Position numbers and translations under genes: made by a program. A DNA stretch of 64,000 bases. Source: Trifolium pratense. Its lineage: Eukaryota > Streptophyta > Magnoliopsida > Fabales > Fabaceae. Below the pieces are notes generated by a model. It worked only from the letters and a program-made list of their open reading frames with translations, did not search any database and was not told the origin of the DNA. The DNA is taken from assembly GCF_020283565.1 (NCBI RefSeq), contig NC_060063.1:2046001-2110000 (forward strand), given 5' to 3'. Shown piece after piece: positions 1-12,420 of the stretch (within the stretch, counting starts at the first letter, position 1; each line of letters opens with the position of its first letter).

Positions 1-3000
1 GGAACTTTCCCTGATGAGATTGGAAACTTGTTGAATCTTGAAACATTGGATTTGTCGTCGAATAATTTGTTTAAGAGTTCTAAGTTGCCATTGAATTGGA
101 CCAAGTTGAGGAAATTGAAGGTTTTTTATATGTATGACTGCAACCTGTTTGGTGAAATGCCTGAACCAATGGGAAATATGGTTTCTTTGGAGGATTTAGA
201 TATTTCACAAAATAGTTTAACTGGGAAAATTCCTAGTGGTTTGTTCATGCTGAAGAATCTCAGTAGATTGTTACTTTGGGAAAATAGTCTATCTGGAGAG
301 ATACCAAGTGTGGTTGAAGCATTAAATTTGACAATCATTGATCTTGCAGAGAATAATCTTACTGGAAAAATACCAGATGATTTTGGAAAGCTTCAAAAGT
401 TAACAGGTTTGTCTTTGGCTGCGAATAATTTGTCAGGAGAGATACCACAAAGCATAGGTCGTCTTCCGTCTCTGATTGATTTCAAAATCCTCATGAACAA
501 CTTGTCAGGTATGTTTGAATTTTTGCATGAGTTTTGGTTTTTCCTTATTTTTTTGATTTTTTTTGAAACAGCCAAAGTTAATAATTAGTTGTTAATGTTA
601 GTGTTTTTAGTTTTGTTAATAATATTTTTTTGCATAATTTTTTTTTGTCAGGTACACTTCCTCCTGATTTTGGACTTTACTCAAAGCTACAAACTTTCCA
701 TATTGCATCAAACAGTTTTAGAGGGAAGCTACCAGAGAATTTGTGCTATCATGGAGAGTTACTTAATTTAACTGTTTATGAAAATCATTTAAGTGGTGAG
801 TTACCAGAATCACTTGGAAATTGTAGTAGCTTGTTGGAGGTAAAAATTTACAATAATGAGTTTTATGGTAAAATTCCTGATGGTCTTTGGAGAGCTGAAA
901 ATTTGTTGTTTTTCATGATAAGCCATAATAAGTTTATTGGTGAGCTTCCTCAAAAATTGGCATCAGGTATTTCAATTTTTGATATAAGTTACAATCAGTT
1001 TTATGGTGGAATTCCAAGTGGAGTATCGTCATGGACTAATGTGGTTGAGTTTATAGCAAGCAAGAATTATCTTAATGGAAGTATTCCTCAAGAGTTAACA
1101 AATCTTTCAAAACTACAAAAATTGTTGCTTGATCAGAATCAGCTAAAAGGGTTACTTCCATTTGATGCAATATCATGGAATTCATTAGTGACACTAAATT
1201 TGAGCCAAAATCAACTCAATGGACAAATTCCCGTTTCAATTGGTCATTTAAAGTCACTTAATGTTCTTGATCTATCGGAAAATCAATTCTCTGGCGAAAT
1301 ACCTTCTATACTTCCTAGAATCACAGATCTCAATCTATCATCCAACCATTTGACAGGTAGAGTTCCTAGTGAATTTGAAAATTCAGCTTATGATAGAAGC
1401 TTTTTGAACAATTCTGGTTTATGTGCTGATACACCAGAATTGAACCTTACCTTATGCAATTCTAATTCCAATCATCAAAGTCAAAGCAAAGATTCATCTT
1501 TATCTCCAATTTTGATTGTAATCTTGGTGATAGTTTCCATCTTAGTGGCTTCTGTGATATTATTCTTGATTATCAAACTTTACAGTAAAAGAAAACAAGG
1601 ATTTGATAACTCATGGAAACTCACTTCATTTCAAAGACTAAATTTCACAGAATCCGACATAGTATCATCAATGACAGAACATAATATTATTGGAAGTGGT
1701 GGATATGGAACTGTTTATAGAGTTGATATTGATGGATTAGGATATGTAGCTGTGAAAAAGATTTGGGAAAACCGAAAACTAGACAATAATCTTGAGAAAT
1801 CATTTCACACTGAGGTTAAAATATTGAGTAGCATTCGACATCGAAACATTGTGAAGTTGTTGTGTTGTATATCTAATGATGATACAATGTTACTTGTTTA
1901 CGAGTATGTCGAAAACCGGAGTCTTGATAGATGGTTGCAGAAGAAGACTGTTAAGTCTTCTTCAACTTTGTTGTCAAGTTCAATTCATCATGCTGTTCTT
2001 GATTGGCCAAAGAGATTGCAAATAGCTATTGGTGTAGCTCAAGGTTTGAGCTACATGCATCATGAATGTTCACCACCTGTTGTTCATCGAGATGTGAAGA
2101 CAAGTAACATTCTTTTGGATGCTCAGTTTAATGCAAAAGTTGCTGATTTTGGTTTGGCTAGGATGTTGATCAATCCAGAGGAACTTGCTACCATGTCAGC
2201 TGTGATTGGTTCTTTTGGCTATATGGCTCCAGGTGAAATTAATGACATGCCAATTTTTTATTTCTCTTGCTAGTAACAAATATGTTTTCTTAGTTAACGT
2301 TGTCCTCATGGTTATATATATTTTGGATTTACTTCATATACATTGCCGGTATAAAAACATTTTACCATGTCAATCAATCATAACGGTCAGATCATTAAAA
2401 ATTTGACTTCAATGATAACTACTTTTAAAAGTCATTGATCTGATTGGTTGTGATTTGTTGACAATGTAAATTTTTTTACACTGAAAGTCTATGCATATTA
2501 AACTCATCTATGTTTTCTCAATATAATTTGAACAAATTGTTGCTTTGATCCTGTTTAACATGAAATTATTATTGTTAGTCCTTGTAATTTTTTTTCCTTG
2601 TGAAATCATTATCTTTTGCACGCTCTCTTTCATTTAAGGTTTGTTTGGATTGACTTATTTGAACTTATCTACTGGCATGAACACTTCTGAGACTGTTTGG
2701 AAGTGCTTATGAAAATAGCTTATGACATGCCCATCAGTTGTTTTCAGCTTTATTTTCATAAGCTCTTCTGGATAATTTATGAAAACAAGGTATAAATTAT
2801 ATGAAAACAGTTTAATTTTAATATTATCTTTTGTTATATATAACTTATACATAACCACTTAATTGATAAGCGTTTATGCTATGTGCGCCTAATATGAATT
2901 TAATCTTTTTCTTTTGTTTCATTTTTCATTGGCATAAGTTTAACTTGAATTTGTTTTTGACATGGTTGAATTACAGAATATGTTCAAACAACAAAAGTTA

Positions 3001-3389
3001 GTGAAAAGATTGATGTCTACAGCTATGGTGTTATCCTATTGGAACTGACAACTGGTAAAGAAGCTAACTATGGTGATGAGTATTCATCTCTTGCAGAGTG
3101 GTCTTGGCGCCACATTCGAGCAGGAAGCAATATAGAAGAGTTGCTTGACAAAGAAGTAATGGAACCAATTCACTTAGATGGAATGTGCAAAGTTTTCAAA
3201 CTTGGTGTGATGTGTACTTCAACACTTCCATCAAGTAGACCTTCCATGAAAGAGGTTTTGGAAGTATTGATCAATTGTGGTGATTTGTTTGGTTATGGAG
3301 AGAGGAATATTGGACATAATATTGATGCTGTTCCACTTCTTAGGAATTCTAAAAGAGAGAGTAAATTGGATATTGATAATAATAACTAG
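1..3389 (+). CDS. HSL3-like: HSL3-A: LRR receptor-like kinase, 5' end cut by window
   Basis: Predicted plasma-membrane receptor kinase of LRR subfamily XI. Its juxtamembrane and kinase sequence (WKLTSFQRLNFTESDIVSS, AYDRSFLNNSGLC, LLCCISNDD) resembles Arabidopsis HSL3 (At5g25930, reported receptor for CTNIP/SCREW peptides) as I remember it. Exons read as 1-508, 652-2232 and 2977-3389. All join in frame at GT/AG sites, and the last splits the E of the APE-equivalent APEY. The protein shows LRRs, a paired-Cys end (LCADTPELNLTLC), a membrane helix around nt 1504-1575, a glycine loop GSGGYGTVYRV, Lys in VAVKKI, HRD in VVHRDVKTSN and DFG in ADFGLARML, so it is a likely active RD kinase. The first intron (509-651) is absent from copies B, C and D. 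The upstream LRRs and signal peptide lie outside the window. The family call is firm; the orthology is inferred from remembered sequence. Confidence 0.9.
2638..2895. mobile_element. MITE-like element in HSL3-A intron 2
   Basis: The second intron (2233-2976) is 744 bp, against 135 bp in copies B and D. Most of the excess matches, in opposite orientation, the element found downstream of HSL3-B, C and D: a start like gtttggattgacttatttga, repeated cttatga/ataagct words, and internal self-complementarity around cttatgaaaa...ttttcataag. The ends are approximate and I could not see a clean target duplication. This is a small non-autonomous DNA element type common in legumes; superfamily not assigned. 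Confidence 0.55.
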
Positions 3390-4849
3390 CTAGATTAACT
3401 TGTAACCCAAGTAAGTTTCAGAGGTAGTTAATATTAATTGTATAGAATATTAAAGTTAGATTTTTTCTAGTTACACACCTATTTTCCACGTCACACCCAT
3501 CAAACACAATATATAGATAATACTTTTTTGTTTTTACATAGTATATATAGATAATACTTAAATACCCTTAGTTTCATATTTATTTTGTCAAACACATTGT
3601 ATATCTTCCATTAACATTTCATTATACATGTAAGTTACAGTTTTACCCATTCCACTAGTTTTTTATTTTGTTCATACGTCTGAGAATCGTACGTGAACTA
3701 AATACAGGTACATTAAAACGTAGTTTTACATGTACACAATTTTAGTTAGCATAACACATGTAAATTATGAATTTTTAAATGTTACGTGAACTCCATTCAC
3801 GTAAATCTACATGAATTGAGTTCATGTATATCTCTAGTAAAATATAGGTAGAGAACAAAGAAATAGGAGAGAAAGACAAAGGGAAATTGTTGAAAATTTG
3901 AAAAGGGATTAAAGTTATATTTTTATTGATTTGAATACTTGCGTTGTAATTAGAATAAATTTTAAGTAATGATTAATATATTGTTGATCCGAGTAGTACT
4001 ATAATCGGATCAGCTAAGCAATATCTCAAATTTAAGTCTTATAAATAAACGAGAAAATGTAACGGAAATAGTACATCTCACTAAAGATGGTCAATCACAT
4101 TATCTAATGAATGTTAGTTATCAGGGAATCTAGCAAATAATTTGCACCTATAAAAAGCCTTACCAGAAAAATAGTATTGCATAGAAGATGAGATACAATA
4201 GAATTACTTTGTAGCATGTTGAATACACATAATGCAAAACTTGTACAAGGATTTTCAAGTTAGGTAATTGCTCTTCAATGCCTTTGGTTATTTTTCATTA
4301 TTCTGTTGAGTTTTTTTTTGGGCTTAAGGGATTCAGCAGGCCCAATGATGGGAGTTTCTTTTGCCGCCTACAAGTTTCTCGCACATTTTATTTTTACTTA
4401 TCTGCTATTTAAGTAACGGATATTATAAAATAAAAAATTTAAAGAAAAAACCATCCGCTACTTATGCTACGAATGATGTTTGAAAAAATGATAGGATGAC
4501 AACACAAACTCCCCCTAATGATCCTATCATAATCCTTTAAATTATATAAAATTTTAACAAATCTAACAACTAAATGAGTTTATAATGGTAAGTACCTAAA
4601 TTTTAATCATTCCTTGAACTTTCAAAATAGTTTAAGGTTTTTTATTAAAACTAAGATAAATTTACAAGTTATTCATAGATTCATATATGCAATTAGATTA
4701 TTTTTTCAATTCAAAAACTAATAATAAAAAATTCTAAAACTGTTCCGACATGGGGAGAATAACAACTCTTACTATTTAGATTTATTTTGTATACAATAAC
4801 AGTGTAAATTTTCTTATTTATAAATGTATAACAATTAATCTCTTAATAT
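3390..4849. other. Intergenic, no gene seen; two adjacent small hairpins
   Basis: AT-rich sequence with stops in all frames and no recognised domain. It begins with the 3' untranslated region of HSL3-A. The only structure noted is a pair of perfect hairpins side by side: stem ttacgtgaa/ttcacgtaa (3782-3804, loop ctcca) and stem tacatgaa/ttcatgta (3808-3828, loop ttgag). Confidence 0.5.
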
Positions 4850-4858
4850 TACATTATA

Positions 4859-5865
4859 GGTTTAAATGCAGTTTTGATCCCCTTATTTTGAATTTTTTGA
4901 AGTTTTGGTCCCCCTATTTCAAAAACCAACTTTTCGGTCCCCTTATTTTAGATTTTTTGTACTTTTGGTCCCCCACTTCATTTTGAGTCAATTTTCATGA
5001 TGTGGCAGATGACACATGGACACTACAATTACAGGTGGCATTATTATTTATTTTATTTTAATAAATCATATTATTAAAAATTATTTTGATTACAGTAAAA
5101 AAATAATTATTTTGATTAATAAAATATTAAATAAATAAATTAAAAGAGATTAATCCCAAAAATCCCTAATTTTCCTAGAATTCTTCACCATCATAGTTGT
5201 GTTCATCCTCTCATCTCCAAATCCAAATTTATTCGTCTATCAACAAAAAAAAAATCCAAATTTATTCAACTTCATCACCAACCCCACCAAAACCTTTCTC
5301 CGTTTCTTCCACTTAACTCCTCGTAACCAAAAATCTCACTAATGTGAACAAGAAATTTTTCCATGTTTTTCAATCAGGAAATCGTTCATTGCTTCCCAAT
5401 ATCAATAAAATTACCTATTTACCGTCCAAGTTTATTTGTTCTATAACTTTTCTCATAGCATAAAACTCCAAACCTGAAGGAAACCAACTCAACAAAACAT
5501 TCCATAATTTTGAAGATGAGATGAGGAAGAAATCTAGATTTGAGATGAGATGATGATCGTAGATGAAGAAATCTGGGAAAATTAGGGATTTTTGGAATTA
5601 ATCTCTTTTAATTTATTTATTTAATATTTTATTAATCAAAATAAATTTTAATAAAATGATTTATTGAAATAAAATAAACAATAATGTCACGTGTAATTGT
5701 AGTTTCCATGTGTCATATGCCACATCATGAAAATTGACTCAAAATGAAGTGGGGACCAAAAGTACAAAAAAATCTAAAATAAGGGGACTAAAAAGTTGGT
5801 TTTTGAAATAGGGGGACCAAAACTTCAAAAAATTCAAAATAGGGGATCAAAACTGCATTTAAGCC
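4859..5865. mobile_element. Mutator-like MITE with long terminal inverted repeats
   Basis: The left end ggtttaaatgcagttttgat and the complement of the right end differ by one base over about 24 bp. The inverted arms continue imperfectly for about 300 bp on each side (left to about 5175, right from about 5560). A 9-bp target duplication tacattata flanks it exactly (4850-4858 and 5866-5874), which is the length made by Mutator-like transposases. There is no transposase ORF, so the element is non-autonomous. The centre (about 5180-5560) is unique sequence of unknown origin. Confidence 0.88.
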
Positions 5866-5874
5866 TACATTATA

Positions 5875-8199
5875 AAAGATCTGAATTCTCTTCGGTCGTC
5901 GCTTATATTTCTGATTATGCCACGCCAGAGAGGATCTAAACCCCATTGCTCATACTTTGTAGTAGTTAAAATTAGATGATCTGTATACATATTTTAACAA
6001 TAGTTAAATATATAATTCTCACATCACATCTTCATTAAGTATAAAAAAATTCAAGGTAAATAAATAAAGTATTTTATATTTACCAAAAAACATTTTATTT
6101 AAAATATAAAAAAGAATATATTCAGAAAACAACATGAAAAAAGACAAAAGACGTCTAACTTTTTGTGTATATATTACCATCTACCCCTTATCTGTGGGCT
6201 TATATTATAGCCATATATATTGACTATACAATACATACATATTTGATGTGATATATTTCTAGAAGCCTACCATATAATATGGCAATAATTTAATTTTAGC
6301 ATGTGGTCTCAATGCTTCACTGTCTCTAGTGGTGGTCACAGACGAGGATCGAGGTCAAAGTTTTGGGCTAGTGGATTACAAAGAATTTATAAAGAAGGAA
6401 AATGCTAATCGATGGTAGTTCAGAAATTAAATATATAATGTCGTTATGGATATAATTTTGTTGCGGGAATATTGCATGTAATATGTAAAGGTTGAAATTT
6501 GAATTTTGATACTTCCGTATTGACATTGAAAAATTGTTTGTTTTAAAATATAAAAATGTTTGTTTTAATATAAAATTTATTTTTTTTAACTTTTTTAATT
6601 AGTATCTTGAGGACACTGTTTAACATGATGCTAAAAAGAATCATACTATTGTTGTTGATAAAGTAATGTTAGTGGATCCGTCAAATAAATGTAATCTAGT
6701 GGATACAGCTTACTCAGCAACTTCATAGAAAATTCTCCAAAAAACTTGAATTTAGAGCAAAGGTAGAGTCACTAGGTTGGAAGCCATAAAATGAAGGGTT
6801 GGTGGTATAGTTTAGGTTGATTCTAACTCATTCTTACAAAATCAGTTTAAAATATGAGAATTATCTGAGCTCAATACTATTGAATATTTGGTTCGTCAAC
6901 GATATAAATGGTAAGTGACACGATTGCAGAAACCAATAGTATGTGGTCCAATAAATTTTGAACTAAGCTATGAAGTGGTGATTTCACTACTTATACACTC
7001 ATGTTCAAATCATCACTCATCGATACAAAACTCTTAACAGTATAATTGTTCATAATTAATTTAATAATCTTATATTCTTTTTTCGCGAGATCTTAGCAAA
7101 CCTCACTAAACCCGAGAGCGCCGGATAAAATAGTAAGAGATTACTTTCATTTAATAGATAGTAAGAGATCACTTTCAGTTCAAATCATTAATCTCTACCG
7201 TTGTCCGTAGAAAATACTCACTAAAGAGTAGTCATTTATTTGGACATTCTTTTTGGCAAGATCTCAACAACCCTCACCAAATCACAAACCCATGCATCAG
7301 ATTGAGGAATTGGATTAGGTGCATTCGAATTTTCAGTACAGTCACTTGATAGCCGTCCGATCACGATTGGACAGTTTAAATAAATACAGTAAAAAATACA
7401 GTTGTTAAATCATGATTGTCCGATCTTGATCAGACGGCCATAAAGTGACCGACTGTATGTATGGAAAATTCGACTGCACGAAATCTGGATCCTCAGATTG
7501 AACATATTTTAAAATGAAACTCCAATTTTGAAAACAATCCATGAAGCTGAAGCCAATCATTCATTGTTTAATGTATTCAACACACATTCAAAGAGTAAAA
7601 ACTAATTGCTGAAAAGAAAAGATAAGATTGCTTTCTCAGCAATGGACCTCTTTTTATTTTATATTAAATTAAATATACATTAAACAAGTAAAAGACAAAA
7701 TTGTTCATGGAATTCTTTAAGTTATTGTGTACAAGATTAGTCTTTATTTTTTTCTCAAGTAGGTCTTTTGTGGATCAATTTTAGGTGCACTCAAAAATTA
7801 CTTTAGAATTTAATATAAAACAAGATCTCTGATCTTTGATCTTGATCAAACGATTCTTACACCTAACTGCATTTAGTCTTGACTACACCTACTCCAATTT
7901 TGTCTTGTGTGCATGTTGTTAATTTTTTTGACATAATGGACTAATCCATTACAATAAAATAACAACTTATTTGAGTGCAAAATCACATTATAAATCAAAA
8001 ACTACAAATCTTAATTTATAAAATCAATTCTCGAGTCAAAATGAATCCGGATTCCCTGCATTTATAAAAGCACACAGGTTTCCACAGTAGCTAATCTGAA
8101 TGGTTAAAATTACATATCATCAAATCAATTAAAAATCATCATGTCCATCAATTTCACATCGAACGGTTCAGGTGAGTAACTGCGTCCCATAGTTACTGC
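5875..8199. other. Intergenic, no gene seen
   Basis: AT-rich with no ORF of recognisable family. It includes the imperfect inverted repeat at 7299-7500 and two imperfect direct repeats of an agatct-rich 30-mer near 7084 and 7254. A TATA-like tataaaa at 8063-8069 lies about 330 bp before the HSL3-B start. It is upstream of the duplication boundary, so copies C and D lack it. Confidence 0.45.
7299..7500. repeat. Imperfect inverted repeat, MITE-like
   Basis: The left arm (tgaggaattggattaggtgc, then attcgaatttt and gccgtccgatca) pairs imperfectly with the right arm read in complement (tgaggatccagatttcgtgc, then agtcgaatttt and gccgtctgatca) around an AT-rich centre near 7385. The length and shape fit a small MITE. 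I did not find a convincing target duplication, so the ends are uncertain. Confidence 0.5.
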
Positions 8200-8394
8200 A
8201 CCAAATCCATTTCCCCAAAAATATAACCAATCATACACTTGAAGTAGTGCACTACTGCATAATCACTTTTTCCTAACTACAATGATTCCAAACCTTAATG
8301 TCTTTTGACTTGTAAGTAAGAGATGCTTTTCACATAGATTTAAGTTCTTCACTTCATTGAATCTTATCATAGTGTGTGAACCAAAAACAACCAA

Positions 8395-11300
8395 ATGACA
8401 AAATCTATTTTGTTCATTCTAATCTTGTTTTTCTTTTTCACCTATGCAAATTCTCAACAATCTCAATTATACAATGAAGAACATGAAATTCTAATGAAGA
8501 TAAAAAAGCACTTTCAAAATCCATTGTTCCTAAGTCATTGGAATTCATCAAAAACTTCATATCATTGTTCATATCCAGAAATCACTTGCACAAATGATGA
8601 TTCAATCACTTCACTTTCAATGATCAACACAAACTTAACACAAACACTTCCACCTTTTCTTTGTGAACTCAAAAACCTCACTTACATTGATTTTCAATAC
8701 AATTATCTACCAAATGAGTTTCCAACATCACTTTACAATTGTTCCAAGCTTCAACATCTTGACCTTTCGCAGAACTATTTCGTCGGTAACATACCGAATG
8801 ACATCAATAAGTTGGCCAATCTGCAGTTCCTTAGCCTCGCCGCAAACAGCTTTTCAGGTGATATTCCAATGAGTATTGGAAACTTGAAGAATTTAAAAAG
8901 ACTTGAACTATATCAGTGTCTTTTTAATGGTACTATTCCTGATGAAATCGGTAATTTGTCGAATCTTGAAACTTTGTTGATGTTCTCATATAGTATGCTA
9001 CCTAGAACAAAGTTACCATCTAGTTTTACTAAGTTGAAAAATTTAAGGATATTTGATATGCATGACTCTAACTTGGTTGGAGAAATTCCTGAAACAATTG
9101 GTGAAATGATGGCTTTGGAAGATTTGGATTTATCAGGAAATTTTTTGAGTGGAAAAATTCCAAATGGTTTGTTCATTTTGAAAAATTTGAGCAGACTTAT
9201 TCTTTATAACAATAGTCTTTCTGGAGATATACCTGATGTGGTTGAAGCCTTCGAGTTAACAACCTTGGATCTTTCGTATAATTATCTCACCGGAAAAATA
9301 CCAGATGATTTTGGAAATATCAAAAAGCTAAAGTACTTGGCCTTGTTTACAAATCGATTATCCGGCAAGGTACCGGAAAGCATCGGTAATTTGCCGGCTC
9401 TGACTGATTTTATTGTTTTTCAGAACAATTTATCAGGTAATCTTCCTCAAAGTTTTGGTAGGTTTTCTAAACTTGAAACTTTTCAGATTGGATCTAATAG
9501 TTTCAATGGTAAGCTACCACAGAGTTTGTGCTATCATGGAAGGTTAGTTGGTTTAACTGCTTATGACAATAATCTAAGTGGTGAGTTGCCGAAATCTTTA
9601 GGTAGTTGTAGCAGTTTACAGTATCTGAGACTTGAGAATAATGAGTTTTCTGGTGAAATTCCTAATGGTTTATGGACATCTATGTACTTGACAACAATTA
9701 GGATAAGTGAGAACATGTTCACTGGCCAGCTTCCCGACAGATTGGCTCGGAATCTTTCAGAATTAGCCGTAAGTCACAATCGATTTTCAGGTACAATTCC
9801 GAATGGAGTTTCTTCTTGGAAGAAGTTAGTGAAGTTCAATGCTAGTAACAACTTTTTCAATGGAAGTATTCCGTCGGAGTTAGCATCTCTTCCTCAGCTA
9901 GAAACTCTTCTACTTGATCAAAACCAGCTCACCGGTCAAATTCCAACGGATATAACATCATGGAAGTCTCTAGTAACACTAAACCTCAGCCACAATCAAC
10001 TATCTGGCGAAATACCTGATGCAATTTGTCGGTTACCTTCGCTAAGTGTGTTGGACTTATCAGAAAACAAAATCTCCGGCCGAATTCCACCTCAGCTATC
10101 TTTGAGACTCACAAATCTCAATCTATCATCAAATTATTTGATAGGGCGGATTCCAAGTGATTTCGAAAACCTTGCGTATGAAAGCAGCTTTCTAAACAAT
10201 TCTGGTCTATGTGTTGATAAATTTGTACTAAACCTTGCTTTGTGCAATTCTGGAACTGCAAGAAGAAGAAGAGGAGACTCGTCCATGTCTAAGGCGTTGG
10301 TCGTAATCTTGGTGGTAGTAGCTTCTTTAACGGTTTTCTTGGCGTTATTCTTGTCAATCAGTTTTTACAGAAAAAGAAAGCGGTTAATGAAAAGGACATG
10401 GAAGCTAACTTCATTTCAGAGGCTAAGTTTCACAAAATCAAATATTGTGTCCTCGATGTCAGAACATAATATCATTGGTAGCGGTGGATTTGGTTCTGTT
10501 TATCGCGTCGCTGTTGAGGGTTTAGGCTATGTTGCAGTGAAAAAGATCAGAGGAAATAGCAGAAAGTTGGATCAGAAGCTTGTGGATTCATTTCTTGCAG
10601 AAGTTGAAATACTTAGCAAAATTCGGCATAACAACATTGTGAAGTTGATGTGTTGTATCTCAAGTGATGATTCGCTACTCCTTGTATACGAGTATCATGA
10701 ACATCAAAGCCTTGATAGGTGGCTGCACAAGAAAAGTAAGTCACCGGCTGTGTCGGGAACTGTAAATGGTAACATCATTGATTGGCCAAAGAGATTGCAT
10801 ATAGCCATTGGAGCTGCACAAGGTTTGTGCTACATGCATAATGATTGCTCGCCGCCTATTGTTCATCGAGATGTGAAAACAAGTAACATTCTTTTGGATT
10901 CTCAATTCAATGCAAAAGTTGCTGATTTTGGTTTGGCTAGGATATTGGTCAAGCCGGAAGAACTGGCCACCATGTCGGCTGTGGCTGGAACATTTGGCTA
11001 CATTGCTCCAGGTGAATAAATATCTCAATATATCTTTAATAGTATCTTCGATAATATATTAGAGTATCGTATATTATCTTAAATCTCGTAACTTCAACAT
11101 TTGGCATCAATATAATCTCAATGTTTCTTTCATGCATGAATTGCAGAATATGCTCAAACAATACGAGTCAACGAGAAGATAGATGTCTATAGTTTTGGAG
11201 TAGTCCTATTGGAACTGACAACCGGAAAAGAGGCAAATCATGGAGACGAATACTCGTCTCTCGCAGAATGGGCGTGGCGCCACATTCAGATAGGAACCAA

Positions 11301-11550
11301 TATAGAAGAACTTCTCGACGACGACGCTATGGAACCTAGTAACTTGGAAGAAATGTGCAGCATCTTCAAACTCGGAGTTATGTGCACTTCAACATTGCCA
11401 GCTAGTAGACCATCAATGAAAGAAGTCTTGAAGGTATTGACCGGCTGCAAGGATCTACTCGCCAACGCGGAGAAGATTGTTGATATTTATGATTCTGCTC
11501 CACTTCTTAAGAATTTGAAATGGGAAAAGCAGTTGGAATTTTCAGCATAA
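8395..11550 (+). CDS. HSL3-like: HSL3-B: LRR receptor-like kinase, intact
   Basis: Two exons, 8395-11011 and 11147-11550, joined in frame (cca g / aa tat, giving PEY), predict 1006 residues. Order: signal peptide (residues 1-20, MTKSILFILILFFFFTYANS), LRR N-terminal cap with a Cys pair, about 20 LRRs from residue 75 to 590, paired-Cys end LCVDKFVLNLALC, membrane helix about 632-656, then the kinase. The kinase shows GSGGFGSVYRV (about 694), VAVKKI, IVHRDVKTSN (HRD 824-826), ADFGLAR (DFG about 844-846) and APEY across the splice. All catalytic residues are present. Similarity to Arabidopsis HSL3 suggests a peptide receptor at the plasma membrane; the ligand is unknown. The short intron carries an in-frame stop right after the splice site, so only the spliced form is complete. 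It is convergent with TNL-1. Confidence 0.93.
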
Positions 11551-11894
11551 CAGCTAGGAAGTTTGCATTAAGTTCCTCTAAAGTTAGAAGATTAAGTGAT
11601 AATTAATGTGATAAAATACATGCACATTTGTAACAAACTAGGAAATTCAGCTTTGGACTAACTGTTATAGATCCTTAATTAGTTCAAACTTCAAAAGAGA
11701 GAAATCTCAAAGTTTTGAGTATCCTATCTGATAATAATGCAGAAAGGTGACAATAAACATAAGGGATGGTCTTGAAGTTAGAATTGGAGACTATGAAACT
11801 CATAGTATTAGTAATAGTGTGCTTTGCAAATTGCATAAGGCGATCGAGATGGATGTATTGAAAAAATAAATGTTTTTTTAGTATAAATGGTATG

Positions 11895-12416
11895 GGCCTG
11901 TTTGCAGCTTATAGCACAAGTGCTTATCATGATAAGAGTTTACGTATAAGCTTACATAAGCTATTTTTGTAGGAAAATATAAAATAAAATTGGTGCAATT
12001 CAAAAGAGATGACCATCTCGGTTCTTCCACTTCATGATAAGCGGGTGTGGCGCGGTTCAAAAGACGGTGAATTGACGGCTAAACAAGCTTATAATTACTT
12101 GTTTACGCCTCAGCAACCAGTTACTTGGTCATCATGGATTTGGAATAAATCTGTACCGTCTTCTAATTCGCTTGTAGTTTGGCGCTGCATACACAATCGG
12201 ATGCCAACTGACGAAAACTTTTCGAAACGAGAATGCATTACTTCTAATTCGCTTGTATATGCTATAAGTTGTTTTCATTAGTTATATTGGAAACCTTATG
12301 AAAATGAGCTGAAAAAACATATAAAAATTGTCATAAGCTGTTTTTATAAATTCTCCTAAACAGTCTCACAAAACTTATGTCAATAGATAAACTCAAATAA
12401 GCCAATTCAAACATAC
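11895..12416. mobile_element. MITE carrying a LINE fragment, downstream of HSL3-B
   Basis: The ends are inverted and rich in cttataagc/gcttataag words: left gtttgcagcttatagcacaa, right ...caaataagccaattcaaaca. The same family is in HSL3-A intron 2 in the opposite orientation. Between the arms lies a LINE-derived coding fragment (12009-12281). Homologous elements follow HSL3-C (48045-49023) and HSL3-D (62276-62800), so the insertion predates the tandem duplication. End positions are approximate. Confidence 0.6.
12009..12281 (+). pseudogene. LINE reverse-transcriptase zinc-binding (zf-RVT) fragment
   Basis: The 90-codon stretch reads KRVWRGSKDGELTAKQAYNY, then WSSWIWNKSVP and WRCIHNRMPTDENFSKRE. 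This is the zf-RVT region found at the C-terminus of plant LINE-type polyproteins. It lacks the reverse transcriptase and the CPLC zinc ligands that copy C still has. The 3' part was deleted and replaced by a 17-bp repeat (12241-12257) of an upstream segment (12160-12176). Not a functional gene. Confidence 0.75.
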
Positions 12417-12420
12417 CTTT

